Origin: Candidatus Binataceae bacterium
Lineage (GTDB): Bacteria > Desulfobacterota > Binatia > Binatales > Binataceae
Direction: 5' to 3'
Length of the DNA stretch: 42,068 nucleotides
Assembly: GCA_036495685.1 (NCBI GenBank)
Contig: DASXMJ010000236.1
Span: forward strand, 1-42,068
This document shows positions 35,308 to 42,068 of this stretch, one piece after another. A model generated the notes under the pieces. The model was not told where the DNA came from. It saw only the letters and a program-made list of their open reading frames with translations, and ran no database searches. How positions within the stretch are numbered: position 1 is the stretch's first letter; every line of letters starts with the position of its first letter. A program made the position numbers and the translations under genes.

Positions 35308-36324
35308 CTACCGGTATTCGTCGCCGCAGTCGCCGATCAACCTTGCGAGGTCGCGGGATTTTGCGCTGACGGCGTCGAGCTTTGCACGGTCGTCGGAATC
35401 GAGCTGGAATCCGAAAACGCGCGTAGTGTCGGCTATATGTTCGGCGACCCCAAGGCGTGTCCCGACAATCACGGCGGCCACTGCAGGACGATCTAGAATC
35501 GCGCGCACGGCAACGTTAGCAATGCTGACCCGATGGCGGTCGGCGACCTGCTTCACCGCGGCGAGTAACTCCTGAAACAGAGACCATCCGCCCCATGCTT
35601 CGATCATGTTGCGATACTTCTGAAGTGATGCGGTGTTCAGGTCGCTGCGGCGCGGCTCGGGCCGGGCCACAAATTGTTCCGACATCAAACCGCCGAGCAG
35701 GACCCCATAGGGGAGAAGCGTAATCCCGTGCTCGCCGGAGAACGCGGCCATTTTGTTTTCCGGTCTGCGATCCACCAGTGAGTACTGCACCTGGTTCGAG
35801 ACGATCTTGATGCCGTGATCGGTGATGATACGCAGGTGCTCGGTGTCGAAATTGGTAAGGGCGAGGTGCAGAATTTTGTCTTCCTGTTGGAGATCGGCGA
35901 GATGCTTGAGCGCATCGAGGTAGGCCTCGTCGCCGTAGTCCCACCAGTGAAATTGCAATAGATCGAGCGACTTTACGCCCATCCGCGACAGCGACAGGTT
36001 AATCGCGTCCTCGACAACGCGGCGCGTCATCCTGCCGGGCCGCGGCACCCATTTGGTGAACGCCTGAATCTCGTTGAGCCGATCCGCACCGAAGCGGCCG
36101 GCGAATTGCTGGCGGAATGCTCCAATGAAGTCCTCGGCAGGTCCATAGTGATCGGCGACATCCCAAGTCGTGAACCCGCTCTCGTGGTAGGTGAACATCT
36201 CGGGAATGGCACGCGCTGGGTCGATGTTTCCATGCGCGCCTGAGACTTGCCACAAACCGTTCATCACACGGCAGATCGAGAGGTCGGGGGTGAATTGAAA
36301 GCGGCTCGATGCGGGTAGCGTCAT
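35308..36324 (-). CDS. Aldo/keto reductase
   Basis: The 338-residue protein shows the aldo/keto reductase barrel: TTWDVADHYGPAEDFIGAF with the catalytic Asp and Tyr, QAFTKWVPRPGR with the Lys, DLLQFHWWDYGDEAYLDAL with the His, LTNFDTEHLRI, SNQVQYSLVDRRPENKM and LLPYGVLLGG. It reduces carbonyls with NADPH. An ATG at 36330 would sit directly against GGAG with no spacing; the ATG at 36324 has 6 nt, so I use it. It is divergent from the luciferase-like gene with 87 bp between them. Confidence 0.92.
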   Translation of the reverse strand: MTLPASSRFQFTPDLSICRVMNGLWQVSGAHGNIDPARAIPEMFTYHESGFTTWDVADHYGPAEDFIGAFRQQFAGRFGADRLNEIQAFTKWVPRPGRMTRRVVEDAINLSLSRMGVKSLDLLQFHWWDYGDEAYLDALKHLADLQQEDKILHLALTNFDTEHLRIITDHGIKIVSNQVQYSLVDRRPENKMAAFSGEHGITLLPYGVLLGGLMSEQFVARPEPRRSDLNTASLQKYRNMIEAWGGWSLFQELLAAVKQVADRHRVSIANVAVRAILDRPAVAAVIVGTRLGVAEHIADTTRVFGFQLDSDDRAKLDAVSAKSRDLARLIGDCGDEYR

Positions 36325-36411
36325 GGCCATCTCCAGCTATCGTGCAAAATACCCCTTTGGCGCCATTCAGTGTTAGGCTCTAGCAAACCCAAAGCTGGAG
36401 AAGACCCGACC

Positions 36412-37281
36412 ATGAAAATCGGCGTGCTGACGTTTCTGACCGACAAGTCCGGGAGTCCTGGAGCGATCGCACATGCGGCCGAGAACCTGGGCTTTGAATC
36501 ATTCTATGTCGCGGAGCATCTCGCAGTGCCAACCGACTATACGACCCGCTACCCGCGCTCGCGCGATGGCAAGGTTCCCGATTTCTACGGCGCATTGATC
36601 GATCCGTTCGTCGCGCTCTCAATAGCTGCGCATACCACATCGCGCATCAAGCTCGGAACTGCAATCTGCCTGCTGCCCGAGCGCAACGTCATCGAGACCG
36701 CCAAGGTGACCGCATCGATCGATCACTATTCGAAGGGCCGGCTCATCTTGGGCGTTGGCGCCGGGTGGTTCCGAGAGGAGGCCCAACTGTTCGGAGTGGA
36801 TTTCGCCCGTCGCTGGCAGCATTTGCGTGAAGCAGTGGAAGCGCTGCGCGTCCTCTGGAGTGGTGACGACGTAAGCTACACTGGTGAGATCGTCAAGTTT
36901 CCCTCGATCAAGGTAGGACCCAAACCCGTGCAGAAACCCGCGCCTCCGATCTGGCTCGGGGCGCACGACCCCAAGTACGCGCTCAAGCGCGTCGCCCGTT
37001 ATGCGGATGGATGGTGCCCGGGCGGCCTCAGCGTTGAAAAGGCACGTGAATGCATTCCCCAGATCAAGGCGCTGGCCAGCGAATATGGCCGCGACCCCGA
37101 GAAGATCGAGTTTTCGGTTTTGCTGATGGGTGGCGATGGACCATCGGCGGACGTGATGAAGCAGTACGCCGAGGCGGGGGTGAGTCGACTGGTGGTCGCG
37201 GCGTCTGCGGTCGCGGAAGATGGAGTGAAAGTGGTGCAGGGACTCGGACCGATAGTGGAGAGCGCTGCGAAAGTCGGCTAG
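36412..37281 (+). CDS. Luciferase-like (LLM class) oxidoreductase, probably F420-dependent
   Basis: The 289-residue protein is a luciferase-like TIM-barrel flavin/F420 enzyme: GFESFYVAEHLAVPTDY, RIKLGTAICLLPERNVIE, TASIDHYSKGRLILGVGAGW, EEAQLFGVDFARRWQHLREA, PAPPIWLGAHDP and VARYADGWCPGG are signature stretches. TIGR03619-type members use cofactor F420, but FMN use cannot be excluded from this sequence and no F420 synthesis gene is here. GGAGAAG lies before the ATG at 36412; an ATG 14 codons earlier lacks such a site. Confidence 0.9.
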   Translation: MKIGVLTFLTDKSGSPGAIAHAAENLGFESFYVAEHLAVPTDYTTRYPRSRDGKVPDFYGALIDPFVALSIAAHTTSRIKLGTAICLLPERNVIETAKVTASIDHYSKGRLILGVGAGWFREEAQLFGVDFARRWQHLREAVEALRVLWSGDDVSYTGEIVKFPSIKVGPKPVQKPAPPIWLGAHDPKYALKRVARYADGWCPGGLSVEKARECIPQIKALASEYGRDPEKIEFSVLLMGGDGPSADVMKQYAEAGVSRLVVAASAVAEDGVKVVQGLGPIVESAAKVG

Positions 37282-37377
37282 TGGCGCAGGGGCGAGGGGA
37301 GCAGGCATTTGTGTCGTCGCGGGCCGGGCGAGGCCCTCTGAGCTTGGCTCAGCTGGTGAAATACCCGGGAAAGAAAC

Positions 37378-38289
37378 ATGGGCAGTATCAGCGCGGTAGA
37401 CGAGAAGCTTCGACGTAAGTTCTATGTTGACGATCCGGACGATCTTCGGCCTGGGGAAAAGCTGGTCTTCCTCCTGAGCTTGCACGGCGGTGGTTCGGTT
37501 GGCGCATGGCAGCGCGCGTACTTCCCGGCCTATCGTTACAAGGAAAAGTATCGACTGGTTATCGCGACACCGTCGTCCGCCACCAAAGAGCCAATGCGAC
37601 GCTGGGTGGCGGAGGCGGATGATGCCCATCTGCGCAACATCGTCGATTACCTGTTCGAAAAATATGGGAAAGACACGATCGCAGCGTTCTGGCTGGTCGG
37701 GCATTCGCAGGGTGGCATGACCGCCAACCGACTGCTCGGCGACGATTTCTTTCGCAACCGGGTCGATGGTTGGTTGAGTCTGTCGGGCGGCAGAATCGGG
37801 CCAATCGAGTTACCTCCATCATTTTTCGTTCCGGTAGGACCCCTGCCGCGCCTGCCCGGGTTTCCGATCGGAACGGCGCGTCCCGGTAGTGCGGCCGTGC
37901 CGGATTGTGACATCTCTTTCATCTTTGCGACCGGCGAGCACGAGATGGTCGCGCTGCCCGAGACGTCTCCGTGGGCGGACAAGTATGAAGCCGGCCCACG
38001 CGTCAGGTTGCCCGACGTGATCGATGAAGAACCCGGCCTTATCTACGACACCTTGCGCGAGGGGAGATCGAATTCGGCTTGGGGTCTATTACCACGACCT
38101 GGCGTCGCCCAAGTCTATGCGTATCCAAACGCGCGTGGCGGTCGCGTGATCGCCGACGTAGTTCGTCTTGATAAGGGACATACCGAGGGGTTGGAGCCGC
38201 GGATCACGGAAGAACTGATCAGGATGATTGTCGCAGCGCCCGGCGGCAAGGCGCAACAATCAGATGAGGTACTGTTAACCCCCGCGTAA
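37378..38289 (+). CDS. Alpha/beta hydrolase, PHB-depolymerase/esterase-like
   Basis: The 303-residue protein has LLSLHGGGSVGAWQRAYFPA (oxyanion-hole His-Gly-Gly), the nucleophile elbow WLVGHSQGGMTANRL and a late His in RLDKGHTEGLEP, the triad order of serine alpha/beta hydrolases in the esterase/PHB-depolymerase group. No signal peptide is visible, so it is probably cytoplasmic. GGGAAAG precedes the ATG. It lies 96 nt after the luciferase-like gene and 45 nt before the phosphoesterase gene on the same strand, and may be in a run with them. Confidence 0.85.
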   Translation: MGSISAVDEKLRRKFYVDDPDDLRPGEKLVFLLSLHGGGSVGAWQRAYFPAYRYKEKYRLVIATPSSATKEPMRRWVAEADDAHLRNIVDYLFEKYGKDTIAAFWLVGHSQGGMTANRLLGDDFFRNRVDGWLSLSGGRIGPIELPPSFFVPVGPLPRLPGFPIGTARPGSAAVPDCDISFIFATGEHEMVALPETSPWADKYEAGPRVRLPDVIDEEPGLIYDTLREGRSNSAWGLLPRPGVAQVYAYPNARGGRVIADVVRLDKGHTEGLEPRITEELIRMIVAAPGGKAQQSDEVLLTPA

Positions 38290-38334
38290 CCGCGGCGGTT
38301 GCGGCGAAGCCTGCCGACGATCTAGCGTCGCCGG

Positions 38335-40107
38335 TTGATGAATTTTAGCTTAATCAATCGCGCGCTCGCCCGCAGCGTCGCCAGCGCGATCATGCTCGTC
38401 TGCGTCACCGAGTCGGCGGCCATGGCGAACTCCAGCTCGCCGAAGAGTCCGATTCATCACGTGATCCTGGTCGTAGGGGAGAATCACAGCTTTGATAATC
38501 TGTTCGGCGCGTACCAGCCGCTCAGGGGTCAGAGCGTAGACAATCTGCTGTCCAAGGGAATTATCAAGCCGGACGGGGCGCCCGGGCCTCACTTCGACAA
38601 GGCGGTCCAATGGAACGCGATTGACCACGACAAATATTCGATCACTCCGACCCGTACCGAACCGTACCCTCGATTGCCGCAACCGAATACCACCTTCGCT
38701 TTTGGGCAACCTCAGGGCGTACCCGATGCGCGATTTCCGGCCGACCTGCCCGATGGTCCATTTCAGCTCAGCAAGTACACCGCATATCAGCTCTCGTATA
38801 CGGGCGATCCGGCGCATCGCTTCTTTCAGATGTGGCAGCAGTTCGACCAAGGCCGCAACGACCTGTTCGTGTGGGCCGCGGTCACGATCGGCTTCGGCAG
38901 CGACGCCAAACCCCCGCCCGCGCCGTTTACCGATCAAAGCACCCGCCAGGGTGCGGTCGCGATGGGTTTTTACAACATGAACCTGGGCGATGCACCGGTA
39001 TTCAAGTTCATCGCGGATCACTACGCGATGAGCGACAACTTTCATCAGGCAATAATGGGCGGGACCGGCGCAAGCTTTATCTTCCTCGGCACTGGAGATC
39101 TCGCGTTCTACAGCGACGGGAACGGAAAACCGCTGACTCCACCCACCGAGCTAATCGAAGACCCCGACTCCTGGAGCCGATCGAACAACTGGTACAAGCG
39201 CGACGGGTTTCGCAGCGGCACCTATGTGAATTGCGCGGACCGATCGCAACCTGGGGTTGCGCCAATACTCGACTATCTGAAAACCCTGCATCGGCCGTCC
39301 AACTGCGCGACCGATCATTATTACCTGGTCAACAACTACGGGCCCCCGTACAATCCGGACGGCACGCTTGTTGACCGCAAGCAGCATCCCTACACCCTGC
39401 CGCCACAAACCCTCCCGAATATCGGCGAGGCACTGAGCAAGGCGGGTATCTCGTGGAAATACTATATCGGCGGCTTAAAGCCGGGCGGGGCCAATGATTC
39501 GTGGTGTTCGATCTGCAATCCGATGCAGTTCAGCCGCAACGTGATGACCACGGGGCTACGCGCTAATATCACCGGAGTCACGGATTTCTTTCATGATGCG
39601 GAGTCGGGCACACTGCCCGCCGTTTCCTTCGTTCGGCCCTACGAGCCTTACTCCGGGCATCCAGCCAACTCGTCGGTGGCTGCGTACGAATATTTTGTGC
39701 AGGCAGTTGCCAATGCGGTCATCAAACGGCCGCAGCTCTTCGCCGACACGGCGATTTTCGTAACCTTTGATGAAGGCGGAGGCTACTACGATTCCGGCTA
39801 TATCCAGCCGCTCGATTTCTTTGGCGACGGTACCCGCATGCCGATGATAGTCATTTCACCATACGTGGAGCCGGGAGCGATCGACCACACTTACGCGGAC
39901 CAGGCATCGTTTCTTAAATTTATCGAGTGGAACTGGGGTCTCGCCCCGTTATCGTCGCGTAGCCGCGACCATCTGCCCAATCCCATAGCCTCAACCCAGA
40001 ATTCGTACGTGCCGAGCAATGGCCCGGCGATCGGAGATTTGCAAAGCATCTTCGATTTTTCTCATCGGCGTAGTGATCCTCCACTGGTCCTGCCCGGAGG
40101 AATTTAG
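38335..40107 (+). CDS. Exported phosphoesterase (phospholipase C / acid phosphatase AcpA type)
   Basis: The 590-residue protein belongs to the phosphoesterase family PF04185. It has a hydrophobic N-terminal signal region (SVASAIMLVCVTESAAM), the metal-site motif VVGENHSFDNLFGAY, DHYAMSDNFHQAIMGGTGASF, TFDEGGGYYDS and RMPMIVISPYVEPGAIDHT with further metal ligands, and EWNWGLAPLSSRSRDHLP. Members hydrolyse phospholipids or phosphomonoesters outside the cytoplasm. It is about 100 residues longer than AcpA and has a central insertion around 260-390 with several Cys (NCADRSQPG, SWCSICNPM). The start codon ATGATG is used without an obvious ribosome site. Confidence 0.92.
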   Translation: MMNFSLINRALARSVASAIMLVCVTESAAMANSSSPKSPIHHVILVVGENHSFDNLFGAYQPLRGQSVDNLLSKGIIKPDGAPGPHFDKAVQWNAIDHDKYSITPTRTEPYPRLPQPNTTFAFGQPQGVPDARFPADLPDGPFQLSKYTAYQLSYTGDPAHRFFQMWQQFDQGRNDLFVWAAVTIGFGSDAKPPPAPFTDQSTRQGAVAMGFYNMNLGDAPVFKFIADHYAMSDNFHQAIMGGTGASFIFLGTGDLAFYSDGNGKPLTPPTELIEDPDSWSRSNNWYKRDGFRSGTYVNCADRSQPGVAPILDYLKTLHRPSNCATDHYYLVNNYGPPYNPDGTLVDRKQHPYTLPPQTLPNIGEALSKAGISWKYYIGGLKPGGANDSWCSICNPMQFSRNVMTTGLRANITGVTDFFHDAESGTLPAVSFVRPYEPYSGHPANSSVAAYEYFVQAVANAVIKRPQLFADTAIFVTFDEGGGYYDSGYIQPLDFFGDGTRMPMIVISPYVEPGAIDHTYADQASFLKFIEWNWGLAPLSSRSRDHLPNPIASTQNSYVPSNGPAIGDLQSIFDFSHRRSDPPLVLPGGI

Positions 40108-40134
40108 ATGACGGCGGGGACGCTTCACTAAGAT

Positions 40135-40740
40135 TCAGCCGCCAGCGTGGCGCTGCGATTGCTGGCCGCCGATGATATGCGGCTCGCGGAATTTTCCTTC
40201 GCGATGCTCGACCAACACGATTCCGCAGTTCGGCGGCACGTGCGCATCCTCCCACCGACCAGTTATATATGCCCACATTGCGACCATCACACCGCCGTGG
40301 CTCACTACGACCACATCGTCATCGGCGAAACGTGCGACCAGTTCATGGAGAATAGGTCCGACCCTATCGCGGACGTGTTCGTAGGATTCACCACCGGGCG
40401 GGACCCAGGTCCACGGCCGCGTATGATCGTAGCCTTGGGCCTCGAAAATCGATTCGTAAGGCTTGCCCGCGAAGTCGCCGGTTTCCCGCTCATGCAAGCC
40501 CTCGCGAACCTCAAACGGCAGCTTCAGCTCTTCGGCGATGATAGCTCCAGTGTCGCGCGCGCGAAGATACGGACTCGCCACCACTACGCGCGGATTTGAA
40601 ATCGCGAGAATGGCGGATGCCACCTCGCGTGCCTGTTTGCGGCCCAATTCGGTGAGCGGTAGCGTCATCGGGGTGGTGGTAAAGATCCGCGTGACGTTTC
40701 CTGCGCTCTCGCCGTGTCGCACCAGTACCAATCTGCCCAT
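40135..40740 (-). CDS. Histidine phosphatase (phosphoglycerate mutase-like)
   Basis: The 201-residue protein has the RHG motif LVLVRHGESAGNVTR near residue 10 with the phosphorylated His, REGLHERETGDFAG with the acid residue, and the second His in VVVVSHGGVMVAMWAYI. It is the size of small phosphatases of the histidine acid family, for example those acting on sugar phosphates or the alpha-ribazole phosphatase CobC. Cobalamin genes lie 37 kb away in this window, so a CobC role is only a possibility. The frame is open from 40794, but the ATG at 40740 starts the conserved MGRLVLVRHG. Confidence 0.88.
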   Translation of the reverse strand: MGRLVLVRHGESAGNVTRIFTTTPMTLPLTELGRKQAREVASAILAISNPRVVVASPYLRARDTGAIIAEELKLPFEVREGLHERETGDFAGKPYESIFEAQGYDHTRPWTWVPPGGESYEHVRDRVGPILHELVARFADDDVVVVSHGGVMVAMWAYITGRWEDAHVPPNCGIVLVEHREGKFREPHIIGGQQSQRHAGG

Positions 40741-40806
40741 GCTGTCGCTCTTTTCACCCACGCGGGCGCTTGGCGGTATTTTGCCCACAAGCAAAGATTG
40801 ACGCCA

Positions 40807-40832
40807 CGTCAGTCCGACCCTTAGGTCTGACG
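40807..40832. promoter_or_regulatory. Inverted repeat in the divergent spacer before the ECF sigma gene
   Basis: CGTCAG at 40807-40812 and CTGACG at 40827-40832 are inverted repeats, and inside them GTCCGACC and GGTCTGAC pair with one mismatch. The 164-bp spacer separates the phosphatase and sigma factor genes, where an operator would be expected. Confidence 0.35.
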
Positions 40833-40904
40833 GTTTTCGCGGGCAAGTATCTTTTGGCGCCGCCAGTCCGTCGAGTTTATGACGACGTGATCAGGAGGGA
40901 TCGT

Positions 40905-41888
40905 GTGACTGAAAACGATTTTCCCAAGCAAATTCGCGATGAGGCCCGCGCCGCGTGGCATAGCTATATCGACTTCTTCGTGCCCTTTCGACCCGAATTG
41001 TTTCGCTATTGCAGGCGGCTGACTGGCGATGTTTGGGATGCGGAGGACTTGGTGCAAGAAGCTATGCTGAATGGGTTCGGTGTGTTGGGACGGGTCAATT
41101 CAGTCGCCAATCCGCGCGGATACCTGGTTCGGATCGCAACCAATCTATGGCTCGATGCTGTTCGGCGGCGCGAGGCGGCCGACCGCGCCGCCGAACGGGA
41201 GCGCAACGAGCAAGTCACTAACCAACCCAAAGCCGATCCCGCCGAGGTGCGCGAGGCCGCCGCCACGCTGATGCATGTGCTCGGGCCCCAGGAACGCGCG
41301 GCCTTCCTTCTCAAAGACGTGTTCGACATGAGCCTCGAACAGATTGCCGAGGTGCTCGCGACCTCGGTCGGAGCGGTGAAGACGGCACTGCATCGTGGCC
41401 GCAGTCGGCTCGATGCGACACCCCGGACGGCAGCTCGCCGACCGGCGCCGTCGGCGAGGCTGGTCGCTCGCTTTGTTGAGCGCCTCAACGCGGCCGACCT
41501 GCAGGGGCTCCTGGCCCTGATGCTCGATAGCGCGACGATCGACATGGTTGGCAATCTACTTGAGGTTGGCCGCAAACAGTTCGAGGCCAAGGGCAGTTGG
41601 CTCTGGCAGGCCGTGAACGTCCATCCGGACATGCCGCCCGAGTTGCGCCCACCCAAGTTCCTCAACGAGCGGATAATTCTTCATGGGGAACCAATGATGC
41701 TCGGTTTTATCGTGCATGGAAACGCAAAGATCCTGATGGCCATCGCACGCTTCGAGGAGATGGACGGGCAAATCGCGCGCATCCGCTCTTACAACTTCAA
41801 TCCCGAAGTTCTCCAGGAGATTGGTGGTGAACTCGGCGACCCGGTGGGCCAGGTACCGTATCGCTTTCCGACGCCAGCGCCAGCATAG
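40905..41888 (+). CDS. ECF sigma factor with C-terminal SnoaL-like domain
   Basis: The 327-residue protein is an extracytoplasmic-function sigma factor. Sigma region 2 is YCRRLTGDVWDAEDLVQEAM with the promoter-melting helix, and region 4 is LGPQERAAFLLKDVFDMSLE and AEVLATSVGAVKTALHRGRS. A C-terminal domain of about 130 residues (LVARFVERLNAADLQGLLAL, ATIDMVGNLLEVGR) has the SnoaL/NTF2-like pattern seen in ECF41/ECF56-type factors, where the tail replaces an anti-sigma factor in control. No anti-sigma gene is adjacent. An in-frame opening from 40770 lacks a ribosome site, whereas AGGAGG lies 6 nt before the GTG at 40905, which I take as the start. Confidence 0.92.
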   Translation: MTENDFPKQIRDEARAAWHSYIDFFVPFRPELFRYCRRLTGDVWDAEDLVQEAMLNGFGVLGRVNSVANPRGYLVRIATNLWLDAVRRREAADRAAERERNEQVTNQPKADPAEVREAAATLMHVLGPQERAAFLLKDVFDMSLEQIAEVLATSVGAVKTALHRGRSRLDATPRTAARRPAPSARLVARFVERLNAADLQGLLALMLDSATIDMVGNLLEVGRKQFEAKGSWLWQAVNVHPDMPPELRPPKFLNERIILHGEPMMLGFIVHGNAKILMAIARFEEMDGQIARIRSYNFNPEVLQEIGGELGDPVGQVPYRFPTPAPA

Positions 41889-41910
41889 ACTGGAGCGATC
41901 CGAGAAATCG

Positions 41911-42068
41911 GTGACAGTCCATCGCGAAATGGCCGAGGCCCCTACCAGCGCGCGCCGAAATCTGGTGCAGGAGCCGCTGGGCCTTCGCGCTGACGAAGCT
42001 CGGGCGGCGGCAGCTGCGGGTCCGGCAATCAAAGAGACCGGAACACCCGCGGTCGATTCGACTGTACA
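41911..42068 (+). CDS. Possible 5' end of a gene cut by the right edge
   Basis: A GTG at 41911, 22 nt after the sigma factor stop, opens a frame that stays open to the window end (52 codons, Ala/Glu/Arg-rich, for example VHREMAEAPTSARRNL). No ribosome site at good spacing and no recognisable family. It may simply be GC-rich chance. Confidence 0.25.
   Translation, partial: MTVHREMAEAPTSARRNLVQEPLGLRADEARAAAAAGPAIKETGTPAVDSTV

Noticed and set aside
1..42068. CRISPR arrays, tRNA/rRNA genes, insertion sequences or prophage
   Set aside because: I saw no repeat-spacer pattern, no tRNA-like cloverleaf, no transposase or integrase and no terminal inverted repeats around any gene.

Overview
This is a GC-rich bacterial chromosomal segment with densely packed genes on both strands. 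It has no rRNA, tRNA, insertion sequence, phage gene or CRISPR array that I can recognise. The mix of genes suggests a free-living soil or sediment bacterium of a Desulfobacterota-, Myxococcota- or Binatota-like lineage: a giant NAD-glutamate dehydrogenase, Kdp controlled by an NtrC-type regulator, a probable selenoprotein, luciferase-like and quinone oxidoreductases, and an ECF sigma factor with a SnoaL-like tail. That placement is inference; no marker gene fixes the phylum.

Left part (1-12.5 kb). A chlorite-dismutase/HemQ-family gene is cut by the left edge. It is followed, on the same strand, by two cobalamin amidation genes (cobB, then cobQ in transcription order) and a 1581-codon NAD-dependent glutamate dehydrogenase. 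A 23S-rRNA-type uracil methyltransferase, a small unknown protein, and a divergent pair (a Rieske ferredoxin and a MEMO-family protein with an N-terminal extension) come next.

Kdp island (12.7-22.3 kb). On the minus strand lies, in transcription order, a 27-codon membrane micro-ORF, kdpF, kdpA, kdpB, kdpC, a short KdpD consisting only of the KdpD and Usp domains, a separate HAMP-PAS histidine kinase, and a sigma-54-dependent NtrC-type response regulator in place of KdpE. The 302-bp divergent region in front of it carries two sigma-54-type -24/-12 sequences facing outward, one toward kdp and one toward a DUF2383 four-helix-bundle gene, with several dyads between them. This suggests that K+ uptake here uses an enhancer-type switch shared with the DUF2383 gene.

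Central part (22.9-29.7 kb). A carboxymuconolactone-decarboxylase-like protein, a dienelactone hydrolase, a quinone oxidoreductase, small exported proteins and a BNR-type propeller are followed by a redoxin gene. Its reading frame is interrupted by a single in-frame TGA exactly where a catalytic Cys is expected (TGA-Gly-Cys). A perfect 6-bp hairpin lies 14 nt downstream of the TGA. I read this as a selenocysteine codon with a bacterial SECIS element, not as a broken gene. An SDR dehydrogenase follows.

Right part (29.7-42 kb). A large membrane protein fuses an exported alpha/beta sensor-like domain to a flippase-like multi-spanning domain. It is followed by a DUF445 protein, an amidase, an aldo/keto reductase, a luciferase-like monooxygenase, two hydrolases (one a phospholipase C/acid phosphatase-type phosphoesterase), a histidine phosphatase and an ECF sigma factor. 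These are mostly single-gene units, not one obvious pathway.
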